NCBI RefSeq assembly: GCF_030323265.1
Contig: NZ_CP104992.1
Location: 1,487,501-1,551,500 of the forward strand
Reading direction: 5' to 3'
Source of the DNA: Terrirhizobium terrae
GTDB taxonomy: Bacteria > Pseudomonadota > Alphaproteobacteria > Rhizobiales > Rhizobiaceae
Length of the DNA stretch: 64,000 nucleotides
A program made the position numbers and the translations under genes. The notes below the pieces were generated by a model. That model was not told the origin of the DNA, ran no database searches, and worked only from the letters and a program-made list of their open reading frames with translations. Below, piece by piece: positions 41,765 through 55,332 of the stretch (the stretch's first letter is position 1; every line of letters starts with the position of its first letter).

Positions 41765-41932
41765 GGCGAGGGCCGCGACACGCTTTGGTCGCTTTTCTCG
41801 GGAACATCCACGGCTTTCCTGCCGCATCGGCTTGGCGCAACCTTTAGAAGCCGCCCGGGATTTCCTATATTCACACTAAAACCAGCGGTGATCTCGCGCA
41901 TCACCGGTCCCGAACCAACTGGAAGAAATTGA

Positions 41933-44368
<2,436 letters not shown>

Positions 44369-44394
44369 GGTCGAGGCAGATCATCGATTAGAAG

Positions 44395-44420
44395 CGGGGC
44401 CCATCAGGCCCCGTTTTGTT
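44395..44420 (+). terminator. Intrinsic terminator after gyrB
   Basis: CGGGGCC (44395-44401) and GGCCCCG (44407-44413) flank a 5-base loop, followed by TTTTGTT. Confidence 0.9.
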
Positions 44421-44448
44421 ATCCGGCCGGCGCTTCTGCACAGGCTTT

Positions 44449-44464
44449 GGATTCACGTGAAACA
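44449..44464 (+). other. parS site 4 (between gyrB and nitroreductase)
   Basis: GGATTCACGTGAAACA, 14 of 16 positions. It lies in the intergenic space after the gyrB terminator, about 10.5 kb right of the origin. Confidence 0.85.
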
Positions 44465-44485
44465 TTTCCTTAAGCTTTGGTCAGC

Positions 44486-45085
44486 TCACGGCTCGCCGGT
44501 GAACTTGCCCTCGAACGCGAAATCCGACACCTGCTTGCGCTTGCTCGGAACTTCCCGCTCCTGAAGATCCTCCGGCAGCGTGCTCTTGTCGGCAATTCGG
44601 CCGATCGCCGCTGCTGCCTCGACGCGAAAGCCGTCCGGCAGGTCGAGCACGCCGATGGCTTTTTCCTTGTCGAAACCTTCCATGCCATGGGCATGATAGC
44701 CGAGCTTCATCGCCTGGCAGATCACCGAGAACCATGCGGCGCCGGTGTCATAGGAATGGGTATAGGCCTCCTTGCGCTCACCACTGCTGGAGACGCGGTA
44801 GGTCTTCGACACGATGATCATCAATGCCGCCGCGTTCTGCGCCCAGCGCTGATTGCCAGGCACGAGAAGATCGAGGATGGCCGAAAAGGCAGGCGTGCCG
44901 CGCAGGCCATAGATGAAGCGCCACGGCTGGTTGTTGCCGGAGGAGGGTGCCCAGTGCGCGGCATCCAGGATCGTCAGCATCGTCTCCCGATCCATCGTCT
45001 CGTCCGTGAATGCGCGCGGTGACCAGCGATCGAGAAAGAAGACGTCGATGGGAAATTCGGACGTGCGGGTATTGCTGCTGGTCAT
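44486..45085 (-). CDS. Nitroreductase-family protein
   Basis: 199 residues of the FMN-dependent nitroreductase family. The FMN-phosphate region is RWSPRAFTDE near the N-terminus, with AHWAPSSGNNQPWRFI following. The C-terminal part contains MKLGYHAHGMEGFDKEKA. Substrate unknown; relatives reduce nitro compounds or quinones. Convergent on gyrB, divergent from phaZ. Intact. Confidence 0.83.
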   Translation of the reverse strand: MTSSNTRTSEFPIDVFFLDRWSPRAFTDETMDRETMLTILDAAHWAPSSGNNQPWRFIYGLRGTPAFSAILDLLVPGNQRWAQNAAALMIIVSKTYRVSSSGERKEAYTHSYDTGAAWFSVICQAMKLGYHAHGMEGFDKEKAIGVLDLPDGFRVEAAAAIGRIADKSTLPEDLQEREVPSKRKQVSDFAFEGKFTGEP

Positions 45086-45258
45086 GGATGATCTCCTTGT
45101 TTCTCTTCATGGAAATAAGGGAAGTGCAGCCGATTGCAATCGGCGGGAAGTTTGAAGCTTGCGTGACAAGCCGATACACTTCGGTCATAGATGATGACGG
45201 GAGAGGAACGCCTGACTATCGGGCGCATTGAGGTTCGATAAGGGGAGGAGGCACCGCG

Positions 45259-46575
45259 ATGAAAAGCAGCGCATTCATGTTCTACCAACTGTATGAGTTG
45301 AACCACGCTGCCCTTGCGCCGTTTCGCGCAGGCGCGGAAGCGCTTCGCTTCGTCTCCACCAATCCGATGAACCCGCTGTCGCAGACGGTGCTGGGCCGCA
45401 CGCTCACCGCCAGCCTCGAAGTGTTCGAGCGGGCGACGCGGCGTTACGCCAAACCTGAATTCGGCATCGCGGAAACCACGGTGGAAGGGGAGAAGGTCGC
45501 CGTCACCGAAGAGGTGGTCTGGTCAAAGCCCTTCTGCAATCTTCTGCATTTCAAGCGCGATATTCCCCAGTCCCGGGCGCCGGACCAGAAGATACTCCTC
45601 GTCGCACCGATGTCCGGCCATTACGCGACGCTGCTTCGCGGCACAGTGGAATCGCTTCTGCCCTATGCCGAGGTCTACATTACCGACTGGGTGGACGCCC
45701 GCATGGTCCCCGTCACCGAAGGCAGTTTCGACCTCGATGACTATATCGACTACGTGATCGAGATGCTGCACGCCCTCGGCGCCGGCGCCCATGTCGTCGG
45801 CGTCTGCCAGCCGTCCGTACCGGTTCTCGCCGCCGTCGCCGTCATGGAAGCGAGGCAGGACCCGATGCTTCCGGCCTCGATGATCCTGATGGGTGGGCCG
45901 ATCGACACGCGCATTCATCCGACGGCCGTCAACAATCTCGCCAAGGAACATCCGCTCGAGTGGTTCCGCGACAATGTCATCATGACGGTGCCGTTCCCAC
46001 AGCCCGGTTTCATGCGACCCGTCTATCCCGGCTTCCTGCAGCTCTCGGGTTTTATGTCGATGAACCTCGACCGCCACGTCATGGCGCATCGGGAATTCTT
46101 CGAGCATCTCGTCAAGAACGACGGGGAATCGGCGGAGAAGCACCGCGACTTCTATGATGAATATCTGGCCGTCATGGATCTGACCGAGGAATTCTATCTC
46201 CAGACCGTCGACACGGTCTTCATCCGCCATTCGCTGCCCAAGGGCGAGATGAAACATCGCGACGTCCTCGTCGATACCAAGGCGATCCGCCATGTCGCGC
46301 TGATGACGGTGGAAGGCGAGAACGACGACATTTCCGGCGTCGGGCAAACCCAGGCGGCCCACACGATCTGCCCCAATATCCCTGACGAGATGCGGCTGCA
46401 CTACATGCAGCCGGATGTCGGCCACTATGGCGTCTTCAACGGCTCGCGCTTCAGACGCGAGATCGTGCCGCGCATCCTCGACTTCACTCGACTTCACGCC
46501 AAGGCTGCTGCCGCCGAAAAGCCTTCCGCGGCACCAAAGCGCTCCGGTGTCAAAGGCGGCAAGAAGCCAAGCTAG
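45259..46575 (+). CDS. phaZ: Intracellular poly-3-hydroxybutyrate depolymerase
   Basis: Mobilises stored PHB. 438 residues starting MKSSAFMFYQLYELNHAA after GGAGGAGG. This matches the Ralstonia-type intracellular depolymerase, whose nucleophile is a Cys instead of Ser: here VGVCQPS at Cys183, the same number as in the Ralstonia enzyme. The His is in DVGHYGVF and an acidic partner is probably in EGENDDIS. The C-terminal 35 residues are Lys/Ala-rich and may bind the granule. Intact. Neighbours do not suggest a dedicated PHB operon. Confidence 0.9.
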   Translation: MKSSAFMFYQLYELNHAALAPFRAGAEALRFVSTNPMNPLSQTVLGRTLTASLEVFERATRRYAKPEFGIAETTVEGEKVAVTEEVVWSKPFCNLLHFKRDIPQSRAPDQKILLVAPMSGHYATLLRGTVESLLPYAEVYITDWVDARMVPVTEGSFDLDDYIDYVIEMLHALGAGAHVVGVCQPSVPVLAAVAVMEARQDPMLPASMILMGGPIDTRIHPTAVNNLAKEHPLEWFRDNVIMTVPFPQPGFMRPVYPGFLQLSGFMSMNLDRHVMAHREFFEHLVKNDGESAEKHRDFYDEYLAVMDLTEEFYLQTVDTVFIRHSLPKGEMKHRDVLVDTKAIRHVALMTVEGENDDISGVGQTQAAHTICPNIPDEMRLHYMQPDVGHYGVFNGSRFRREIVPRILDFTRLHAKAAAAEKPSAAPKRSGVKGGKKPS

Positions 46576-46710
46576 ATCGATTTTCCGGCGTTATTTCAGA
46601 GACTTCTACAATTTAATCTTCGCTCTTCTTGAAGGGCGATATGCGGCTCACCAAATCGATTCCGTCGGGCTGGCATGCGGCCACCCGCTGCAACCTCAAG
46701 GGTGTGACCC

Positions 46711-47136
46711 ATGAACCAGTCTGCATTGATCCGTCCGGAGTGGACGCCGGCCACCATTGCTCTCATGGTGCTCGGTTTCATAGTGTTCTGGCCGCTTGGC
46801 CTTGCCATGCTCGCCTACATCATTTTCGGGGATCGGCTGCGCGGCTTCAAGCGCGACGCCAATGATCGCGCCGACAAGTGGTTCGCCGGCTGCCGCCGCG
46901 CGAGCCGTCGCTACAACAACACGCATTTCTCCACCGGCAACGTCGCCTTCGACGACTGGCGGAAGGCCGAACTCGACCGTCTGGAAGAAGAACGCCGCAA
47001 GCTCGACGAAATGCGCGAAGAGTTCGACACTTACGCGCGCGAGCTTCGCCGCGCCAAGGACCAGGAAGAGTTCGACCGCTTCATGCGCGACCGCAAAAAC
47101 CGGCCGAACGGCGACCAGCAGGTCGTCGACCTGTAG
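46711..47136 (+). CDS. DUF2852 membrane protein
   Basis: 141 residues. One membrane segment at about 16-40 (ALMVLGFIVFWPLGLAML) is followed by a basic linker, then a strongly charged coiled-coil-like helix (about 85-130, LEEERRKLDEMREEFDTYAR). This is DUF2852, which is common in rhizobia and has no known function. A GTG-like spacer and CAAGGG precede the ATG. Terminator downstream. Intact. Confidence 0.75.
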   Translation: MNQSALIRPEWTPATIALMVLGFIVFWPLGLAMLAYIIFGDRLRGFKRDANDRADKWFAGCRRASRRYNNTHFSTGNVAFDDWRKAELDRLEEERRKLDEMREEFDTYARELRRAKDQEEFDRFMRDRKNRPNGDQQVVDL

Positions 47137-47164
47137 CATCGCTGCAAGGAACTCGGCTGTTAAG

Positions 47165-47193
47165 GCCGGCGCTCAAGGGGCGCCGGCTTTTTC
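47165..47193 (+). terminator. Terminator after DUF2852 gene
   Basis: GCCGGCGC (47165-47172) pairs with GCGCCGGC (47180-47187), followed by a T5 run. Confidence 0.88.
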
Positions 47194-47230
47194 ATGGGAA
47201 GATTTTGAGTGAATCGGCTAAGGATAGTCC

Positions 47231-47992
47231 ATGTTCGCGCTTCTGAAAAAGCCTGTCCGCCGCCCGTCGAGACCGCTCGAAACGGTGAAGCGCACCCTTA
47301 ATGTCGGCGATCGGGCCTTGCCGCTGACGATCAAGGAAAACAGCCGCGCCACCCGCATCACGCTTAGGATAGAGCCGGGCGGTCGCGCGCTGAACCTGAC
47401 CGTTCCGGTGGGCCTCAAGAAATACGAGATCGACGATTTCCTCGCCCGCCACGATGGCTGGCTTCGGACCAAGCTGTCGAAATTCTCGACCGACAATCCG
47501 ATCCGGCCGGGCGGCCAGATTTCCATCCGCGGCGTCATCCACCGGATCGATCACACCGGAACGCTGCGCGGCGTCACCGAAGCCATCGTCGTGGACGGCG
47601 AACCGGTGCTGAAGGTCAGCGGGCTTGAAGACCATATAGGCCGCCGCATCTCTACCTTCCTCAAGAAGGAGGCCCGCCGCGATCTGGAGGCCTTGGCCCG
47701 CCGGCATGCAGCCTCGATCCGCAAGCCGATCACCTCGGTGTCGATGAAGGATACCCGCAGCCGCTGGGGGTCATGCTCCTGGGATGGAAACCTGAGTTTT
47801 TCCTGGCGCATCGTCATGGCGCCGCCGCTCGTGATCGACTATCTGGCGGCACATGAAGTGGCGCATCTGAAGGAAATGAACCACGGCCCGAAATTCTGGG
47901 CGCTGTGCAAACAACTCTGCCCGCGGATGGAAGAGGCCCGCCGCTGGCTGAAGCTGCACGGTTCGCAGCTCCACGCAATCGATTTCAGCTGA
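47231..47992 (+). CDS. YgjP-like M48 metallopeptidase
   Basis: 253 residues of the YgjP/SprT-like (DUF45) family. The zinc motif HEVAHLKEMNHG has the HExxH core plus a third His further on (HGPKFW), and TRSRWGSCSW precedes it, a family signature. No signal peptide, so cytoplasmic. Substrates are unknown. Convergent on the cell-wall hydrolase gene, 26 bases between stops. Intact. Confidence 0.85.
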   Translation: MFALLKKPVRRPSRPLETVKRTLNVGDRALPLTIKENSRATRITLRIEPGGRALNLTVPVGLKKYEIDDFLARHDGWLRTKLSKFSTDNPIRPGGQISIRGVIHRIDHTGTLRGVTEAIVVDGEPVLKVSGLEDHIGRRISTFLKKEARRDLEALARRHAASIRKPITSVSMKDTRSRWGSCSWDGNLSFSWRIVMAPPLVIDYLAAHEVAHLKEMNHGPKFWALCKQLCPRMEEARRWLKLHGSQLHAIDFS

Positions 47993-48018
47993 TCAGAACT
48001 ATGAAGCGGCGACCGGGC

Positions 48019-49054
48019 TTACTGCCAGTCGCTGGTGCGCATCATCCAGTCCTGCTGGGAAAGACCGGTGGGCTGGTCGGCCATGGCCATGCCGGCGCCC
48101 GGACGCTTCTGTACCTGCGGACGCATGGTCGGAACCGGGATGTTGTCGTCGCTCGCAAGGCTTGCCGGATAGACGCGCGCCGGCGTGACCGACGAGTTCT
48201 GCGGCACCGAATAGGCGGTATCGAAAGCCTGCTCCATGCTGGCGCGCTTGATGGCGGCCGCAATGATCGGTTCGACGGAAGGCTTGGAGGCGGCGGCCAG
48301 CTGCTGCGACGCGTCGCGCGCGCCCTTGGTGGCGGCAACAGAAGCCGGCATCGTTACCGGAACCGGTGCGGATTCCAGTGCCACGGCCTGTGTCGGATTG
48401 CTTGCAGGCGCCGTTGAAGGTGCAACGGCAGCGATCGCGTTCTGCGCCGTACCGGCCGAGTTGAAGGCCAGTACGTAGGAATCCGCCGATTGCGGTTCCG
48501 CCGTCTGCAATTCGCCGTCGCGGCCGCGCTTCTCGTAGAACACGTTGCCGCCGGCGAGACGCCACGTAATGCATGTTCTTGTAGGGGAATGTCAGTCCCT
48601 TGGTGTGGAAGAACATGGCGCTCTTCACGTCAGGATGCCGGGCACCCTTGAGAACCGCGTCGGCAGCCTTGTTGAGGTCGGGCGCCGTGTCCTCGTCCAT
48701 CTTGCGGGTCATCACGCCCGGCGCGAACTGGTTCTTCTGGGTAACGACGCCGCAGATCGTGGGCGGGTAGATGCCGGAGGTCAGGCGGTTCATCACCACG
48801 CTACCGACCGCAAGGAAGCCATTCTCGCTCGTGCGCCTGGATTCGAAATACATCGCGCGCTTCAGGCACTCGCGATCCTTGTTCGTGTAGCTGTAGACTG
48901 TCTTGGAGGGCGCCGCTTCCGCGGCAGCCAGCTTCGTGGGCTTCGTCTTCGCATCGACGGAAGCCGTCGTCTGCGTGCTCGTGCATGCGGAGAGCAGTCC
49001 TCCTGCAGCTAGACAAAGTGCTGCGCGCAAAGCAGCCCCAGTGATCGTCGCCAT
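48019..49054 (-). CDS. Cell-wall hydrolase lipoprotein, SleB/Hydrolase_2 type (one frameshift)
   Basis: About 344 residues. The signal ends in lipobox LLSAC (MATITGAALRAALCLAAGG), so it should be a lipoprotein. The Hydrolase_2 domain (about 50-165) includes the likely catalytic Glu in RAMYFESRR, then AVGSVVMNRL and FFHTKG. Near 48554-48562 the frame shifts after NMHYV. Removing one base gives AGGNVFYEKRG and a low-complexity Ala/Pro/Ser tail to 48019. The start ATG 49054 follows GGGGAT. The fold is known from spore-cortex lytic enzymes, but here it is presumably for peptidoglycan remodelling in a non-spore-former. Confidence 0.78.
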
Positions 49055-49351
49055 TGTATCCCCGCCAAAAAATTTCAAAAATCGTCTCGGCGGGAAATAA
49101 CCTACCTCACTTTGCACATATGATCAATTATCTTTCACAAGCGTTCAAGTTATGGAAATTCCATTCCTTTTCTCATTTTGGGCAATAAAATATTTCATGA
49201 GTAAATTCTCATATATCCGCTATTTACATACCGTGAAGCGACCGCGATTCGCGTCGTAGCATTCGATCCGAAGCGCCATATTTGCGGTGCCATTCCATCC
49301 ACTTATATAAAGAGCCTCGACTCACAAGGCATTTCGTGTCACTGCGCCGTC
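49055..49351. promoter_or_regulatory. Divergent promoter region, cell-wall hydrolase / trpF
   Basis: A 297-base AT-rich gap, contrasting with the surrounding GC-rich genes. For trpF the best promoter candidate is TTGCGG (49282-49287), a 16-base gap and TATATA (49304-49309). No clear leader peptide with Trp codons or attenuator-like hairpin pair is seen. Confidence 0.45.
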
Positions 49352-50002
49352 ATGAAAACCGACGTCAAGATTTGCGGATTGAAGACTGCGGACGCCATCG
49401 AACGTGCGGTGGCCCGCGGCGCCACCCATATCGGCTTCATCTTCTTCGAAAAGAGCCCTCGCAATATCGATCCGGCATTGGCCGGTGAGCTCGCGGATGC
49501 GGTGCGCGGCAAGGTCAAGATCGTCGCGGTCACGGTTGACGCCAACGACGAGGATCTCGACGACATCGTCTCGCTGTTGCGGCCGGATATCCTGCAATTG
49601 CATGGTCACGAGAGCCCGGAACGCATTCTGCACATAAAAGCGCTTTACGGTCTTCCCGTCATGAAGGTCTTCTCGGTGCGCGAGGCGGCCGATCTGGACC
49701 GCGTCGATCCCTATATCGGCGTTGCCGATCGCTTCCTCTTCGATGCCAAGGCGCCGAAGGGTTCGGAACTGCCCGGCGGCAACGGGGTATCCTTCGACTG
49801 GAACCTGATGGGCTCGCTTGACGGAAGCGTCGATTACATGCTTTCCGGAGGCCTGAACAAGGAGAATGTCGCTATCGCGCTTTCCTCGACGCGGGCCACG
49901 GGCGTAGATGTCTCGTCCGGCGTGGAAAGCGAGCCGGGCGTCAAGGACCTTGGCATGATCGACGCGTTCTTCGATGCCATAAAGTCGGCCGCGAAACGCT
50001 GA
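49352..50002 (+). CDS. trpF: Phosphoribosylanthranilate isomerase
   Basis: Isomerises PRA to CDRP in tryptophan synthesis. 216 residues in a TIM barrel. The start MKTDVKICGLKTADAIE carries the catalytic Cys8 in KICGL. The catalytic Asp, in VTVDAN, and the LSGGLNKENV phosphate-binding loop follow. First of trpF-trpB-trpA-accD-folC, all on the plus strand with short gaps. Intact. Confidence 0.95.
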   Translation: MKTDVKICGLKTADAIERAVARGATHIGFIFFEKSPRNIDPALAGELADAVRGKVKIVAVTVDANDEDLDDIVSLLRPDILQLHGHESPERILHIKALYGLPVMKVFSVREAADLDRVDPYIGVADRFLFDAKAPKGSELPGGNGVSFDWNLMGSLDGSVDYMLSGGLNKENVAIALSSTRATGVDVSSGVESEPGVKDLGMIDAFFDAIKSAAKR

Positions 50003-50014
50003 AGGAGTTTGAAA

Positions 50015-51235
<1,221 letters not shown>

Positions 51236-51238
51236 GAC

Positions 51239-52078
51239 ATGACTGCGCGTATGGATGCACGTTTCGCCAAGGTGAAGGCCGAGGGCCGTCCGGTTCTCGT
51301 CACCTATTTCATGGGCGGCGATCCGGATTTCGACACCTCGCTCGGCATCATGAAGGCTCTGCCGGATGCCGGTGCGGACATCATCGAGCTCGGCATGCCG
51401 TTTTCCGATCCGATGGCTGACGGCCCGACGATCCAGCTTGCCGGTCAGCGCGCCCTGAAGGGCGGCCAGACGCTGGCAAAGACGCTGGAACTGGCAAGGA
51501 AATTCCGCGAGACGGATGCCCACACGCCGATCGTCATGATGGGCTATTACAATCCGATCTACATCTACGGCGTCGACAGGTTCCTCGACGATGCGATCGC
51601 CTGCGGCATCGATGGCCTTATTGTCGTCGACCTGCCGCCGGAAATGGATGACGAACTCTGCATCCCGGCGCTCGAAAAGGGCATCAACTTCATCCGCCTG
51701 GCGACGCCGACCACTGACGACAAGCGCCTGCCTGCCGTCTTGAAGAACACGTCCGGCTTCGTCTACTACGTCTCGATGAACGGCATCACCGGTTCGGCCC
51801 TGCCGGATCCGTCGCGGATCTCTGGCGCGGTCTCGCGCATCAAGGGCCATACCGATCTTCCCGTCTGCGTCGGCTTCGGCGTCAAGACGGCCGATCACGC
51901 CAAGGCAATCGGTGCGGCAGCAGATGGTGTCGTCGTCGGCACCGCGATCGTCGCCCAGATTGCCGGAAGTCTCACCAAGGACGGCGCAGCCGGCCCCGAT
52001 ACGATCGCGTCCGTTGCGACGCTCGTGAAGGGTCTCGCTACCGGCGTGCGTGCCGCGCGCCTTGTCGCCGCTGAATAA
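51239..52078 (+). CDS. trpA: Tryptophan synthase alpha chain
   Basis: Cleaves indole-3-glycerol phosphate to indole for TrpB. 279 residues. [19 protein letters not shown] holds the catalytic Glu and VVDLPPEM the Asp, with the C-terminal glycine loops. It starts 3 bases after trpB, so the pair is almost certainly co-translated. Intact. Confidence 0.96.
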   Translation: MTARMDARFAKVKAEGRPVLVTYFMGGDPDFDTSLGIMKALPDAGADIIELGMPFSDPMADGPTIQLAGQRALKGGQTLAKTLELARKFRETDAHTPIVMMGYYNPIYIYGVDRFLDDAIACGIDGLIVVDLPPEMDDELCIPALEKGINFIRLATPTTDDKRLPAVLKNTSGFVYYVSMNGITGSALPDPSRISGAVSRIKGHTDLPVCVGFGVKTADHAKAIGAAADGVVVGTAIVAQIAGSLTKDGAAGPDTIASVATLVKGLATGVRAARLVAAE

Positions 52079-52121
52079 AGAGCCCAGATAGGGCCGAACG
52101 CTAAACTCGGAGTACGCCAAA

Positions 52122-53030
52122 GTGAACTGGATCACCAACTACGTCCGGCCGCGCATCAACTCCATGCTCGGCCGTCCCGACAGGGACGTTCCTGAAAACC
52201 TCTGGATCAAGTGCCCGGAAACCGGGGAAATGGTCTTCCACAAGGATCTGGAAGAGAACAAGTGGGTCATTCCCGCCTCCGGCTTCCACATGAAGATGCC
52301 GGCCAAGGCCCGCCTGAAGGACCTGTTCGACGGTGGCGAGTTTGAATCCCTGCCGCAGCCGAAGGTCGCCCAGGACCCGCTGAAATTCCGCGATTCCAAG
52401 AAATATGCTGACCGTCTCAAGGATAGCCGTCTGAAGACCGAGCAGGAGGACACGATCCTCGCCGGCCTCGGCAAGGTCCAGGGTGTCAAGCTCGTCGCCG
52501 TCGTGCATGAATTCAACTTCATCGGCGGTTCGCTCGGCATGGCCGCCGGCGAGGCGATCGTGAAGGCCTGCGAGCGCGCGCTGAAGGAAAAGTGCCCGCT
52601 GGTTATCTTCCCGGCCTCGGGTGGCGCCCGCATGCAGGAAGGCATCCTGTCCCTGATGCAGCTGCCGCGCGCCACGGTCGCCGTAGACATGCTCAAGGAA
52701 GCCGGCCTTCCCTACATCGTCGTCCTCACCAATCCGACGACAGGAGGTGTCACCGCCTCCTACGCGATGTTGGGCGACGTCCATATCGCCGAGCCGGGCG
52801 CTGAAATCGGTTTTGCCGGCAAGCGCGTTATCGAGCAGACCCTGCGCGAAAAGCTGCCGGAAGGTTTCCAGACGGCCGAATACCTCCTGGAACACGGCAT
52901 GGTCGACATGGTCGTCAAGCGCCATGATTTGCCGGCCACGCTCGCCCGCATCCTGAAGATCCTGACGAAGCAGTCGGTTCAGGAAGCGCTTCCGGCGCCA
53001 GCGCCGGTACCGGTCGCCGCCAGCGCCTGA
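52122..53030 (+). CDS. accD: Acetyl-CoA carboxylase carboxyltransferase beta subunit
   Basis: Carboxyltransferase subunit of acetyl-CoA carboxylase, first committed step of fatty-acid synthesis. 302 residues from GTG 52122 ([15 protein letters not shown]). The carboxyltransferase core includes [12 protein letters not shown] and [11 protein letters not shown]. The usual four-Cys zinc finger at the N-terminus is degenerate: only Cys31 ([12 protein letters not shown]) remains and the second pair reads VIPASGFH. Position after trpA is common in rhizobia. Intact. Confidence 0.95.
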   Translation: MNWITNYVRPRINSMLGRPDRDVPENLWIKCPETGEMVFHKDLEENKWVIPASGFHMKMPAKARLKDLFDGGEFESLPQPKVAQDPLKFRDSKKYADRLKDSRLKTEQEDTILAGLGKVQGVKLVAVVHEFNFIGGSLGMAAGEAIVKACERALKEKCPLVIFPASGGARMQEGILSLMQLPRATVAVDMLKEAGLPYIVVLTNPTTGGVTASYAMLGDVHIAEPGAEIGFAGKRVIEQTLREKLPEGFQTAEYLLEHGMVDMVVKRHDLPATLARILKILTKQSVQEALPAPAPVPVAASA

Positions 53031-53058
53031 TCAGACTGCCAGAGATCGGAGCTGCGGG

Positions 53059-54410
53059 ATGAACACGAAAAACCAGCCCGTCGCAAGCGAGGCCGAACAG
53101 GAGATCGAGAAGCTGATGACCCTTCATCCGAAGGGTTTCGACCTCTCGCTCGATCGCATCTCGCGCCTGCTCGAAACGCTCGGTAATCCGCATCTCAATC
53201 TGCCGCCGGTCATCCATGTGGCCGGCACCAACGGCAAGGGCTCCTGCACCGCCTTCTGTCGCGCGCTTATGGAAGCGGGCGGCCATGCGGTTCATGTTCA
53301 CACGTCTCCGCATCTCGTCCAGTGGCATGAGCGCTTCCGCATCGGCGTGAAGGGCGGTCGTGGCAGGCTTGTGGAAGACGCGCTTCTGGCCGACGCGCTC
53401 CGCCGCGTCGCTGCTGCCAATGGCGGCCAGATGATCACCGTCTTCGAGATCCTGACGGCCGCCACCTTCCTCCTCTTCGCCGAACAGCCGGCGGATGCCG
53501 TGATCCTCGAAGTCGGGCTCGGTGGGCGTTTCGACGCGACCAATGTCATTGCCAAACCGGCGGTCTCGGTCATCATGCCGATCGCGCTCGACCATCAGGC
53601 CTATCTCGGCGACAAGGTGGAACTGATCGCGGCCGAAAAGGCCGGCATCATGAAACGCGGCTGCCCGGTTGTGATCGGCCAGCAGGAATTCGATGCGGCC
53701 CGCGAGGTGCTCGTCTCCACCGCCGAACGGCTCGGTTGCCCTCATATCGTTTACGGACAGGATTTCTCCGCCCATGAGGAATTCGGCCGGCTGATCTATC
53801 AGGACGAGGAAGGCCTGCATGATCTGACGCTTCCGCGTCTTCCCGGTCGCCACCAATATGCGAATGCCGCCGCTGCGATCCGCGCCGTCAAGTCCGCCGG
53901 TTTTGCCGTCACCGACCAGATGATGGAGCGCGCGATGGCGACGGTCGAATGGCCGGCGCGCCTGCAGCGGCTGACCGAGGGTGCGCTCGTCGATATCGCC
54001 CCGGCCGGTGCCGAAATCTGGCTCGATGGCGGCCACAACCCGGCCGGCGGAGAAGTCATAGCCGAGGCCATGGCCGCCTTCGAGGAACGCCAGCCCCGGC
54101 CGCTCTATCTCGTCACCGGCATGATCAACACCAAGGACCCGGTAGGTTATTTCCGCGCCTTTGCCGATCTCGCCGAACACGTCTTCACCGTCCGCATCCG
54201 CGACAGCGAGGCGGGGCTCGATCCGGTCGTCCTCGCCAACGCCGCCTATGATGCCGGCCTCGTGGCCGAACCGGCGGGCTCGACCGAGGAAGCGCTGAAA
54301 GAAATCGCCGCCCGCCAGGTCCCCGGCAGCCCGCCCCCCGCATCCTCATCGGCGGCTCCCTCTATTTCGCCGGCAACGTGCTCTCCGACAACGGCACCCC
54401 GCCGACGTGA
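53059..54410 (+). CDS. folC: Folylpolyglutamate / dihydrofolate synthase (one C-terminal frameshift)
   Basis: Adds glutamate to folates and makes dihydrofolate. HVAGTNGKGSC near residue 55 is the P-loop, then HTSPHLVQWHERFRI. Towards the end the frame reads REVPGSPPP and then goes astray. A missing C in the six-C run at 54334-54339 explains this, and with it RILIGGSLYFAGNVLSDN and a stop at 54408-54410 complete about 450 residues with the known GGSLYFAG ending. Otherwise the frame would run on to 54444. Last of trpFBA-accD-folC. Essential elsewhere; probable sequencing error. Confidence 0.92.
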
Positions 54411-54468
54411 TTGCTTGGCGGATGCGGCACGTCGGATAGTTTAATTCCGCTTCAAATGCCGGTGGTGA

Positions 54469-54594
54469 CCTCACCCCTCTCCTGAAAAATCTAGCACTTA
54501 GCTTGTCAGCTAAGATGCTGATTTTTCTTCCTCTCCCGCATCGGGGTGAGGACTGGTCGGCGAAGCCGACGAAACGATCCAGTGAATCGTTTCG
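54469..54594. repeat. Nested hairpin and two linked palindromes
   Basis: CCTCACCCC (54469-54477) pairs with GGGGTGAGG (54543-54551). Inside is a second stem starting GAAAAATC (54484-54491) and closing GATTTTTC (54520-54527), with TTAGCT and AGCTAA at the tip. Directly after come GTCGGC-GAA-GCCGAC (54556-54570) and CGAAACGAT (54570-54578) with ATCGTTTCG (54586-54594). Such chained palindromes are typical of multicopy intergenic elements in rhizobia. Copy number not testable here. Confidence 0.65.
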
Positions 54595-55125
54595 AAGGAC
54601 GAACGCCTTGAGCCCAAGCGAAAGGCCGGGGACGTTCCGGCACCCCTTTTGAGCAATTTCAATCCCTTACAACAAACTTCATCCCCGTCTTTTCGAACTC
54701 TGCCTACAATCCCCCGTCCCGTCGCGGATACACCGGAAGGCGTTCCGGCGAGGCGGGGCCGGCACTGGTGGTGAAGGGACGACGTGAACCTTCCTCATCG
54801 GGGTCCGTGAGAAAATGGTTGCCCTCCGACGACCGGGAGGCGCGGGATGAAAGTCGGACCGACATCCCGCATCACTTCCCTGATGGCGCGTCGGGCGTGC
54901 CTGTGAGGCATTACAGGATGGCGGGATGGCGCCATGGGGCGTTCGCGGATGTCTTCGGATCTCCGGAAACCATGGCGCAGGTGGATGACGTGGCCCAAGG
55001 TCGTCATGGCCCGGGTCGGGTTCCGTAAAAGGGCGTGCATGACACTCGCAAATGAGACACGCCCCCGTGCCCACTGTCCCGCTCACCGCAGAGCAACCGG
55101 AGTTCACGGATAAAAACTGCCGAAC

Positions 55126-55181
55126 GGGGCGCTGAGAGGTGTCACTTTAAACTAAACTTGCGAGGCAGCTTTCAGCGCCCC
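55126..55181. repeat. Long inverted repeat GGGGCGCTGA/TCAGCGCCCC
   Basis: A perfect 10-base inverted repeat with a 36-base spacer: GGGGCGCTGA at 55126-55135 and TCAGCGCCCC at 55172-55181. The spacer is AT-rich in its middle. There is no T tract after it. Function unknown. Confidence 0.6.
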
Positions 55182-55283
55182 GGCCGACTTCGGATCAAGT
55201 CCGAAATGAAAATGCCAAAGATCGCCAAGGGAGGACTCCGCCTTGCAATCAGGATACGCCGAAAATCGCCAACACCACACAAA

Positions 55284-55310
55284 CAAAAACCCGGCTGATC
55301 GCTCAACCGG
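55284..55310 (-). terminator. Terminator after trxA
   Basis: Read on the minus strand, CCGGTTGA and TCAGCCGG close an 8-pair stem (one G-T wobble) with loop GCGA, followed by GTTTTTGTTTG. It stands just after the trxA stop. Confidence 0.85.
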
Positions 55311-55316
55311 ACTTTT

Positions 55317-55332
55317 GGATTCACGTGAAACA
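55317..55332 (+). other. parS site 5 (between trxA stop and its terminator)
   Basis: GGATTCACGTGAAACA, 14 of 16 positions, identical over its 16 bases to site 4. About 21 kb right of the origin, intergenic. Confidence 0.82.

Noticed and set aside
38933..41785. A shared word GCGACACGCTTT near the fxsA-timA palindrome and before gyrB
   Set aside because: The second copy lacks the inverted arm, so it does not extend the palindromic element and may be chance.
54768..55040. Overlapping open frames on both strands in the folC-trxA gap
   Set aside because: Neither has a recognisable protein or a good ribosome binding site, and both arise in a palindrome-rich stretch. They remain possible but unsupported.
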